14,942 nt of DNA from JAWWPG01 sp038232255 (GTDB lineage: Bacteria; Actinomycetota; Actinomycetes; Propionibacteriales; Nocardioidaceae), in assembly GCA_038232255.1 (NCBI GenBank), contig JBBSIF010000056.1:1-14942 (forward strand). Direction: 5' to 3'. The translations under genes were made by a program, and so were the position numbers. Below the pieces are notes generated by a model. It searched no databases and was not told the origin of the DNA. It saw only the letters and a list, made by a program, of their open reading frames with translations. The number at the start of each line of letters is the position of its first letter. Positions within the stretch are counted from its first letter, which is position 1. Positions 1 through 5,211 of the stretch are shown one piece after another.

Positions 1-104
1 CCGCCGCGACCGCGGCAGCCGATGCAGCCGCTCCCAGCACCGACGCCGCGTCCCAGGTGGTGTTCGCGGGCGACTACACCGTCGTCGACGAAGGCTCGAA
101 GTAG
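1..104 (+). CDS. tig: Probable trigger factor C-terminus (partial)
   Basis: This is an open frame entering from the left edge (codons in the phase of base 3) and ending at TAG 102-104. The visible 33 residues are an alanine-rich stretch followed by a short charged tail ending in DEGSK. Trigger factor is the ribosome-bound chaperone and peptidyl-prolyl isomerase. In actinobacteria it usually lies just upstream of clpP1-clpP2-clpX on the same strand, and its C-terminus is often a low-complexity Ala/acidic tail. The assignment therefore rests on synteny and tail composition, with no domain visible. Any other gene placed upstream of clpP1 would also be compatible. Confidence 0.55.
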   Translation, partial: AATAAADAAAPSTDAASQVVFAGDYTVVDEGSK

Positions 105-443
105 CCCGTCGGCAGCCGCATGGCGCCTTCCCGCGTCGATGGTGCGGCCCTTCGCGCGGGGGTCGCGTCCTCGGTTGCGGTTCCGGCAGGTGCGCGGCGC
201 CGTACACGATCGTCGAGGACCTGCTGAGTACGCGGGCCCGCACCCGCGAGAAGGCGCCCGGCTCGTCGCCGAGGGCAGCCCCGACGCCGACACGCAGACC
301 TTCGCCGCGCTGCTGGCAGTCGGACCGCTGCGCGGCACTCCTCGACCTCTCCCAGCTGCGGACGTGAGCCACCTCGACAGCGGCGATCGTGAGCTCCACT
401 ACTCCCGAGCGGGTGAGCCCCCGTGGCCGCGATCGCGGCGCTG
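105..443. other. Intergenic gap with possible frameshifted gene remnant
   Basis: The space between the tig-like end and the clpP1 control region shows no intact gene that I trust. Between about 188 and 340 the third positions are strongly G/C-biased in two adjoining frames. One + frame (codons in phase with 203) reads YTIVEDLLSTRARTREK. Near 253 the coding character passes to another + frame reading LVAEGSPDADTQTFAALLAV. This is what a decayed gene with a single frameshift would look like, but I recognise no family and see no start site. No tRNA-like cloverleaf was noticed. The long frames across both strands here are mostly low-complexity Arg/Pro/Ala text and look like GC artefacts. Confidence 0.25.
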
Positions 444-457
444 CGCTGTGCGCGAAC
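444..457. promoter_or_regulatory. Candidate ClgR operator upstream of clpP1
   Basis: The bases are CGC-TGTGC-GCGAAC, the exact reverse complement of the ClgR box GTTCGC-N5-GCG described for Streptomyces. ClgR is a Cro/CI-type activator that switches on clpP1P2 (and often lon or clpC) in actinobacteria. The centre lies about 58 bases upstream of the presumed transcription start at 509, a usual place for an activator. The clpP1 promoter also has no good -35 hexamer, as expected for activator dependence. The motif match is directly visible. The regulator itself is not encoded in this window. Confidence 0.6.
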
Positions 458-495
458 AGGGCGTCCGCTCCCGTGGCTTTGTCCTAGCCGGCCGC

Positions 496-501
496 TAGTG
501 T
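496..501 (+). promoter_or_regulatory. clpP1 -10 element of a leaderless promoter
   Basis: TAGTGT matches the actinobacterial -10 pattern TANNNT and ends 7 bases before the GTG at 509, so transcription would begin at or within one base of the start codon. The bases between contain no Shine-Dalgarno-like purine run. A leaderless clpP1-clpP2 mRNA is therefore predicted. No convincing -35 is seen at 16-18 bases upstream, consistent with the activator site at 444-457. Confidence 0.5.
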
Positions 502-508
502 CGGTCTC

Positions 509-1150
509 GTGACAGACCACTCCTCTTTGATGATCGAGGCCGCCGGCGGCGACAGCTCAGCCGGCCTCGACGACCACATCTACCAGCGCCTTCTCAAGGA
601 GCGCATCGTCTTCTTGGGCTCCGAGGTGAAGGACCAGAACGCGAACGCGATCTGCGCGCAGATGCTTCTCCTCAACGCCGAAGACCCGAAGCGCGACATC
701 TTCCTCTACATCAACAGCCCCGGCGGCTCCGTCGATGCCGGCATGGCGATCTACGACACGATGCAGTACATCTCCAACGACGTGGCCACGTTCGGCATGG
801 GGCTGGCTGCGTCCATGGGCCAGTTCCTGCTCTGTGCGGGCGAGAGGGGCAAGCGCTACGCGCTGCCGCACGCGCGCATCATGATGCACCAGCCGTCGGG
901 CGGCCTCGGAGGATCGGCCTCCGACATCAAGATCCAGGCAGAGCAGTCGCTCTACATCAAGAAGGTCCTCTTCGACCTCATCAGCAAGCACACCGGCCAG
1001 GGTCTTGAGCAGGTCGAGCGTGACGCCGACCGCGACCGGTGGTTCACCGCCGAGCAGGCTCTGGAGTACGGCTTCATCGACCACGTCGTCGAGCAGGCCG
1101 CCGAGGTGGCGGCCGGTCAGGACGACTCGCCCACCGGACGGTTCGAATGA
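509..1150 (+). CDS. clpP1: ATP-dependent Clp protease proteolytic subunit 1
   Basis: This is the serine peptidase subunit of the cytoplasmic Clp protease. It forms heptameric rings and in actinobacteria works as a mixed ClpP1-ClpP2 tetradecamer fed by ClpX or ClpC1. The protein is 213 residues, a normal family length. The triad is complete: Ser102 in GLAASMGQ, His127 in MMHQPSGG and Asp176 in DRDRW. The oxyanion-region motif YINSPGGS is at 67-74. The chosen start is GTG 509; no ribosome site precedes it, but a -10 box at leaderless distance does. The stop overlaps a possible ATG for clpP2 (ATGA at 1147-1150), indicating co-transcription. Control by ClgR is inferred from the operator upstream. 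Identification is secure. Confidence 0.97.
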   Translation: MTDHSSLMIEAAGGDSSAGLDDHIYQRLLKERIVFLGSEVKDQNANAICAQMLLLNAEDPKRDIFLYINSPGGSVDAGMAIYDTMQYISNDVATFGMGLAASMGQFLLCAGERGKRYALPHARIMMHQPSGGLGGSASDIKIQAEQSLYIKKVLFDLISKHTGQGLEQVERDADRDRWFTAEQALEYGFIDHVVEQAAEVAAGQDDSPTGRFE

Positions 1151-1194
1151 CCTTCGCGCTGCCCACGGACAACCGGCCTTCCGAAGGATCACTC

Positions 1195-1842
1195 ATGGGT
1201 TCGACCCCCCTGCACGAGCTGACGGCGCCCCGCGCCGAGTACTTCATCCCGCAGTGGGAGGAGCGGACGTCGTACGGCGTGCGAAGGATCGACCCGTTCG
1301 CGAAGCTCTTCGAGGACCGCATCATCTTCCTCGGCACGCCGATCAGTGACGACATCGCCAACGCCGTGATGGCCCAGCTGCTGTGCCTCGCCGGGATGGA
1401 CGCCGACCGCGACATCAGCATCTACATCAACAGCCCGGGCGGGTCGTTCACTGCGCTGACCGCGATCTACGACACGCTGCGCTACATCAAGCCCGACGTG
1501 CAGACGGTCTGCCTCGGGCAGGCGGCGTCGGCCGCGGCGGTGCTCCTGGCGGCCGGCACCAAGGGCAAGCGGATGGCGCTGCCGAACAGCCGGATCCTGA
1601 TCCACCAGCCGTACACCGAGGGCACCTACGGGCAGGCGAGCGACATCGAGATCCAGGCCAACGAGATCCTGCGGATGCGCACGATGCTGGAGCAGATGAT
1701 CTCCGACAACACCGACCGGTCGCCCGAGGACGTCAGCCGCGACATCGAGCGCGACAAGATCCTGACCGCCGAGCAGGCGATCGAGTACGGCCTGATCGAC
1801 CAGATCCTGGAGTCCACCAAGGCGACACCTGTGCCGGCCTGA
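1195..1842 (+). CDS. clpP2: ATP-dependent Clp protease proteolytic subunit 2
   Basis: Second ClpP paralogue, and the partner of ClpP1 in the mixed protease. With the ATG at 1195 it has 215 residues. Catalytic residues are Ser112 (QAASAAA), His137 (LIHQP) and Asp187 (ERDKILT). The YINSPGGS motif is at 77-84, and PNSRILIHQP matches ClpP2-type proteins better than ClpP1. I prefer 1195 because an AAGGA ribosome site lies at 1184-1188 with 6-base spacing. The in-frame ATG at 1147 would add 16 residues and overlap the clpP1 stop, so translational coupling from there remains possible. The gene is co-transcribed with clpP1, and clpX follows after a 102-base gap. Confidence 0.96.
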   Translation: MGSTPLHELTAPRAEYFIPQWEERTSYGVRRIDPFAKLFEDRIIFLGTPISDDIANAVMAQLLCLAGMDADRDISIYINSPGGSFTALTAIYDTLRYIKPDVQTVCLGQAASAAAVLLAAGTKGKRMALPNSRILIHQPYTEGTYGQASDIEIQANEILRMRTMLEQMISDNTDRSPEDVSRDIERDKILTAEQAIEYGLIDQILESTKATPVPA

Positions 1843-1929
1843 CCCCAGATGCCAGCGGTTGACTCTCCCGGACGGTAGCGTCAACACTGAAAATCTGACA
1901 AGGGTGCACCGCGCACCGCGATCGCGATG

Positions 1930-1935
1930 AAGGAG
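1930..1935 (+). promoter_or_regulatory. clpX ribosome binding site that fixes the GTG start
   Basis: AAGGAG sits 9 bases before GTG 1945. The in-frame ATG at 1927 would place the ribosome site inside the gene, so it cannot be the start served by this site. The protein from 1945 begins MARIGDGGDLLKC, the standard actinobacterial ClpX N-terminus. Confidence 0.75.
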
Positions 1936-1944
1936 ATCCCGCAG

Positions 1945-3225
1945 GTGGCTCGGATCGGAGACGGCGGCGACCTGCTGAAGTGCTCCTTCTGCGGGAAGAG
2001 CCAGAAGCAGGTCAAGAAGCTGATCGCCGGGCCGGGCGTCTACATCTGCGACGAGTGCATCGACCTGTGCAACGAGATCATCGAGGAGGAGCTCTCCGAG
2101 GGTGTGGAGCTGGGGCTCGAGGAGCTCCCGAAGCCCCGCGAGATCTACGAGTTCCTCAACGGGTATGTGATCGGTCAGGACGCGGCGAAGAAGTCCCTGG
2201 CGGTGGCGGTCTACAACCACTACAAGCGCGTCCAGGCGATGGCCGGCGCCGGTCCGCGGCCCGGCAAGGAAGAGATCGTCGAGCTCGCCAAGTCGAACAT
2301 CCTGATGATCGGTCCCACCGGCTGCGGCAAGACCTACCTCGCGCAGACGCTGGCACGGATGCTGAACGTCCCGTTCGCCATCGCGGACGCGACGGCGCTG
2401 ACCGAGGCCGGGTACGTCGGAGAGGACGTCGAGAACATCCTGCTGAAGCTCATCCAGGCCGCTGACTACGACGTCAAGAAGGCCGAGACCGGCATCATCT
2501 ACATCGACGAGGTCGACAAGGTGGCCCGCAAGTCGGAGAACCCGTCGATCACCCGCGACGTGTCCGGCGAGGGCGTCCAGCAGGCGCTGCTGAAGATCCT
2601 GGAGGGGACCACGGCATCGGTCCCCCCGCAGGGCGGGCGCAAGCACCCGCACCAGGAGTTCATCCAGATCGACACCACGAACATCCTCTTCATCGTGGGT
2701 GGCGCGTTCGCCGGTCTCGAGCACATCGTCGAGCAGCGCTCCGGGAAGAAGTCGCTCGGCTTCACCTCGGAGCTGCAGATCAAGTCCGAGCACGACATCG
2801 ACGCCCTGTTCGCCGACGTCCGCCCCGAGGACCTGCTCAAGTTCGGCCTCATCCCGGAGTTCGTCGGCCGGCTTCCCGTGATCGCCACGGTCGACAAGCT
2901 GCAGGAGGTCGACCTGATGCGAATCCTGACCGAGCCTCGCAACGCGCTGACCAAGCAGTACCAAAAGCTGTTCGAGCTCGACAACGTCCACCTCGAGTTC
3001 ACGTCGGACTCCATCGATGCGATCGCCGAGCAGGCCATGCTGCGCGGCACCGGGGCCAGGGGGCTGCGCGCCATCCTCGAAGAGGTGCTGCTCAACGTGA
3101 TGTACGACGTTCCATCGCGCGAGGACATCGCGAAGGTGGTGGTCACCCGCGAGGTCGTCGTCGACAACGTCAACCCGACCCTCGTGCCGCGCGAGGAGCC
3201 ACCCAAGAAGAAGAAGTCGGCCTAA
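1945..3225 (+). CDS. clpX: Clp protease ATPase/unfoldase ClpX
   Basis: AAA+ unfoldase that recognises substrates, unfolds them and threads them into ClpP. The protein has 426 residues, a normal length. The N-terminal zinc-binding domain has C13/C16 and C35/C38. Walker A GPTGCGKT is at 123-130, the pore loop GYVG at 157-160, Walker B IIYIDEVD at 184-191 and the RKH pore loop at 232-234. The ClpP-docking loop is near 271-273 (LGF, in place of the commoner IGF). Sensor-2 GARGLR is at 370-375, and the C-terminus is lysine-rich. GTG 1945 is preferred over ATG 1927 because of the ribosome site. The 102-base gap after clpP2 may hold a separate promoter, but no clean -35/-10 pair is visible. The next gene is convergent and accessory, where many actinobacteria have valS. 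Confidence 0.97.
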   Translation: MARIGDGGDLLKCSFCGKSQKQVKKLIAGPGVYICDECIDLCNEIIEEELSEGVELGLEELPKPREIYEFLNGYVIGQDAAKKSLAVAVYNHYKRVQAMAGAGPRPGKEEIVELAKSNILMIGPTGCGKTYLAQTLARMLNVPFAIADATALTEAGYVGEDVENILLKLIQAADYDVKKAETGIIYIDEVDKVARKSENPSITRDVSGEGVQQALLKILEGTTASVPPQGGRKHPHQEFIQIDTTNILFIVGGAFAGLEHIVEQRSGKKSLGFTSELQIKSEHDIDALFADVRPEDLLKFGLIPEFVGRLPVIATVDKLQEVDLMRILTEPRNALTKQYQKLFELDNVHLEFTSDSIDAIAEQAMLRGTGARGLRAILEEVLLNVMYDVPSREDIAKVVVTREVVVDNVNPTLVPREEPPKKKKSA

Positions 3226-3251
3226 CCCACACGTCTAACCCCCTTCCCTCT

Positions 3252-3305
3252 CGATTCGTCTGCGGATCCGACTGGGAATCACGCCTGCACCTCGCAGACG
3301 AATCG
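3252..3305. repeat. 54-base palindromic repeat, family A copy 1
   Basis: Perfect 13-base inverted arms (CGATTCGTCTGCG at 3252-3264 and its complement at 3293-3305) enclose a 28-base centre. It is the first of three copies in this window (others at 4232-4285 and 4358-4411), all exactly 54 bases. Against the reverse complement of copy 3, about 43 of 54 positions agree by eye, including GACTGGGA in the centre. It lies between the ends of convergent clpX and the DUF559 gene, one base past the latter's stop codon, so it could also act as a bidirectional terminator. It has no T-tract. Confidence 0.85.
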
Positions 3306-3306
3306 C

Positions 3307-4272
3307 CTAGAGGTGGGGGACGCCGATCTTGACCAGGTCCGAGATGATGTCCCACGGGTCGAGCCTCATCTCGAGGCTACTGCAGCGAAGGACTATCCGG
3401 CCCGTGATGACGATGGCCCGTTCGCGCTTCATGTCCACCCACCAGTGCTCGGTCTCCAGGTGGAACGACCCGTCGATTTCGAGCACCACCAGGCGCCGGT
3501 CGGGCAGCTCCCACTCGCAGTCGAGGTAGCGGCGCCGGCCGGTCTTGTCTCGACGCATCCGCTGCCGGTCGGGCGGCGAAAGGTCCGCCATAGCGCAGAG
3601 CCTGCCCAGGTCGATCTCGGCGAAGGACTGCGCGCCACCACAGATGTCACCGAGCGCAAGTCGCAAGATCTTGCCGTGGCGCAGCTTGCTGATCTCCCGG
3701 CTGGACGTCTCCAGCCGAGACGCTGTAGACAGGCGCTGCTGGACGACGGCGGCGAGGCGGCCCACTGCCCGCCGTACGGAGCGGTCTCGCTCCGCAGCCA
3801 GCAGCGCGGCGTGTTCGATGGTCAGTGTCGGGGGCATCCGGGTGGGATGAACCCAGGCCGCATAGTCACGACGTGTCTGGTGGAACCTGAACCCCGCGAT
3901 CTCGTCGACCAGGTCACCCTTGGGCGTGAGTACGTCGATGAGCCCCGCGTCCCAGCGCTGGAGGCCGCTGGCGGAGCACGCGGTCGCGTGGCTGATCACG
4001 CCCCGTGGACGCGCATGCAGGGTGCCGAGCCACAAGCGCTGGTCGTGGACGAGCGGCGCGTTCTGGAGAGCAACGACGGTCGGGGCCGGAGCATGCCAGC
4101 GCCCGGTCACGATCTCGTGCTCGATCTGTTGGTGCGACCAGCCGAGCAGATGCAGCTGGTCGCGGCTCACCACGCGACGCTGGTCCGCTGCGAGCTGCGC
4201 CAGGCTGATCAGCCGCAGCGCTCGGCCCCGCGGATTCGTCTGCGTTCCTGACTGTCCCCGACGCAGAGGCAT
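3307..4272 (-). CDS. AbiEi-like winged helix / DUF559 nuclease-fold protein
   Basis: Actinobacterial protein of about 321 residues from ATG 4272. The first ~75 residues (LAQLAADQRRVVSRDQL, then GRWHAPAPTVVAL) resemble the winged-helix N-terminus of AbiEi-type antitoxins. The C-terminal ~100 residues resemble DUF559, the Vsr-like PD-(D/E)XK nuclease fold. Candidate active-site residues survive: Asp251, then E265-I-D267-G and His271, with Asp280 following. No AbiEii-type nucleotidyltransferase toxin lies beside it, so it is an orphan. DNA binding or cleavage is inferred; the function of such proteins is not established to my knowledge. The start is uncertain: 4302 and 4374 are alternative in-frame starts, none has a ribosome site, and 4272 lies inside repeat copy 2. 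Repeats flank the gene on both sides, suggesting acquisition by transfer. Confidence 0.8.
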   Translation of the reverse strand: MPLRRGQSGTQTNPRGRALRLISLAQLAADQRRVVSRDQLHLLGWSHQQIEHEIVTGRWHAPAPTVVALQNAPLVHDQRLWLGTLHARPRGVISHATACSASGLQRWDAGLIDVLTPKGDLVDEIAGFRFHQTRRDYAAWVHPTRMPPTLTIEHAALLAAERDRSVRRAVGRLAAVVQQRLSTASRLETSSREISKLRHGKILRLALGDICGGAQSFAEIDLGRLCAMADLSPPDRQRMRRDKTGRRRYLDCEWELPDRRLVVLEIDGSFHLETEHWWVDMKRERAIVITGRIVLRCSSLEMRLDPWDIISDLVKIGVPHL

Positions 4273-4285
4273 CGCAGACGAATCG
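4232..4285. repeat. 54-base palindromic repeat, family A copy 2
   Basis: Inverted arms GATTCGTCTGCG (4233-4244) and CGCAGACGAATC (4273-4284) are perfect over 12 bases around a 28-base centre. The outermost base pair does not match the copy 1 pattern (GG in place of CG on the left). About 40 of 54 positions agree with the reverse complement of copy 3, and the GACTG and CGCAG central blocks are shared. It overlaps the 5' end of the DUF559 gene and includes that gene's likely ATG at 4272. Confidence 0.85.
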
Positions 4286-4357
4286 ATGGGGATGGAAGGC
4301 ATGACGGGGCAAGCCTGGGCCAACTTGACCGGCGAGGCGAACGGTTGTCCACAGCCT

Positions 4358-4411
4358 CGATTCGTCTGCGGCATCCCTGCGCGGATCCCAGTCCGAACCG
4401 CAGACGAATCG
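4358..4411. repeat. 54-base palindromic repeat, family A copy 3
   Basis: The arms are perfect over 14 bases (CGATTCGTCTGCGG at 4358-4371 and its complement at 4398-4411) around a 26-base centre. By its centre (CCCAGTCCGAA) it is in the opposite orientation to copies 1 and 2. It lies between the DUF559 gene and bioY, and its last base abuts a G-quadruplex motif. Confidence 0.85.
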
Positions 4412-4429
4412 GGAGGGGAGGGGAGGGGG
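4411..4429 (+). other. G-quadruplex-forming motif at the bioY promoter
   Basis: Four guanine runs of 3, 4, 4 and 5 are separated by single adenines (GGG-A-GGGG-A-GGGG-A-GGGGG). One-base loops are the arrangement known to give very stable parallel quadruplexes. It occupies the place where a -35 element would lie for the TAAGGT -10 box at 4439, on the non-template strand of bioY. The motif is plain in the sequence; any role in bioY control or in bounding the repeat island is inference. Confidence 0.7.
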
Positions 4430-4438
4430 CGGCGCTGG

Positions 4439-4444
4439 TAAGGT
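4439..4444 (+). promoter_or_regulatory. Putative bioY -10 element
   Basis: TAAGGT fits TANNNT and would give a leader of about 40 bases before GTG 4490. The matching -35 position (about 4416-4421) is pure A/G and falls within the quadruplex motif, so no standard -35 is present. The ribosome site GAGGAG is at 4479-4484. I could not see a recognisable biotin-repressor palindrome in the leader. Confidence 0.35.
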
Positions 4445-4489
4445 CGCGCAGCACCACAACACCGCGTCGCTTCCCATCGAGGAGTTTGC

Positions 4490-5068
4490 GTGTCCTCTTC
4501 TGTTGCTGTTGCTCAGCCCCGAGTGCTCGCCGACCTGGTGCCGGGAGCCTTGGTCCGCGACGTCACCCTGGTCGTCGGCGGCGCCGCCCTGACCGGCCTC
4601 GCTGCGCAGGTGTCGATCCTGACGCCGCTGTCTCCGGTGCCCTTCACGCTGCAGACGCTTGCCGTTCTGGTCACCGGTGCAGCGTTGGGATCGCTTCGAG
4701 GCGTGCTGTCGATGATGGTGTACGTCGTGGCCGGCATGGCGGGGGTGCCGTGGTTCGCCGGCTCCTCGCACGGCGTCGGAGGACCCGCCTTCGGCTACCT
4801 GTTGGGGTTCGTGGGAGCAGCCGGGCTGGTCGGTGCGCTTGCCCGGCGCGGCGCCGACCGGCACGTCGTCAGCGCGCTCGCGTTGATGGTCGCGGGCAGC
4901 GTCGTCATCTACGTCGTCGGAGCCTGGTGGCTGGCCGCCGACCTGAACCTCGGGGTTCGTGCCGCGTTCGACCTGGGCGTGCGGCCCTTCCTCGCCACCG
5001 ACGCCGTCAAGCTGGGCGTCGCGGCTCTGGCGTTCCCGGCGGCCTGGAAGGTCGCCAACCACCACTGA
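4490..5068 (+). CDS. bioY: Biotin transporter BioY (ECF S-component)
   Basis: This is the membrane substrate-binding subunit of the ECF-type biotin transporter. The 192-residue protein is hydrophobic, with five or six membrane segments. It carries the BioY signature near the N-terminus: AAQVSI at 38-43, then PVPFTLQTLAVL at 49-60, then a Gly-rich GMAGVPWFAG at 82-91. GTG 4490 is supported by GAGGAG five bases upstream. No bioM or bioN energising subunits are adjacent, so it would act alone or with a shared ECF module elsewhere. Imported biotin is the cofactor of acyl-CoA carboxylases. That makes its position ahead of a lipid operon suggestive, but a 143-base gap and a fresh ribosome site separate them. 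Confidence 0.93.
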   Translation: MSSSVAVAQPRVLADLVPGALVRDVTLVVGGAALTGLAAQVSILTPLSPVPFTLQTLAVLVTGAALGSLRGVLSMMVYVVAGMAGVPWFAGSSHGVGGPAFGYLLGFVGAAGLVGALARRGADRHVVSALALMVAGSVVIYVVGAWWLAADLNLGVRAAFDLGVRPFLATDAVKLGVAALAFPAAWKVANHH

Positions 5069-5211
5069 TCCGACACCGCGGCCAGCCGGTGGGTGCTCCG
5101 ATGAGGAGCGCCACGGCATCACCCGGACTGCCGTTCGCGGCCTCCGATAGGGCAAGATGAGGGCAACCTAGCGGGGCGTCGCCTCGGCATCTGTGAGGTG
5201 AGGGAGCGTCG

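Noticed and set aside
1859..1881. TTGACT and TAGCGT upstream of clpX as a promoter pair
   Set aside because: The spacing is only 11 bases, too short for a housekeeping sigma promoter; no alternative -10 at 16-18 bases fits.
1189..2991. Long minus-strand open frame across clpP2 and clpX
   Set aside because: It is antisense to two certain genes, with the Leu/Asp/Val/Arg-rich text typical of the shadow of high-GC coding DNA.
3307..4374. AbiE toxin-antitoxin pair
   Set aside because: Only the antitoxin-like winged helix is present. The rest of the protein is DUF559-like, and no AbiEii nucleotidyltransferase is adjacent.
3252..4411. CRISPR array
   Set aside because: The repeats are palindromic, unevenly spaced (about 980 and 126 bases apart) and in mixed orientation, with no spacer-sized regular units or cas genes.
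5069..5211. Promoter or terminator between bioY and the lipid operon
   Set aside because: No convincing hairpin, and no -35/-10 pair with proper spacing, could be read; only the ribosome site at 5201-5206 is clear.
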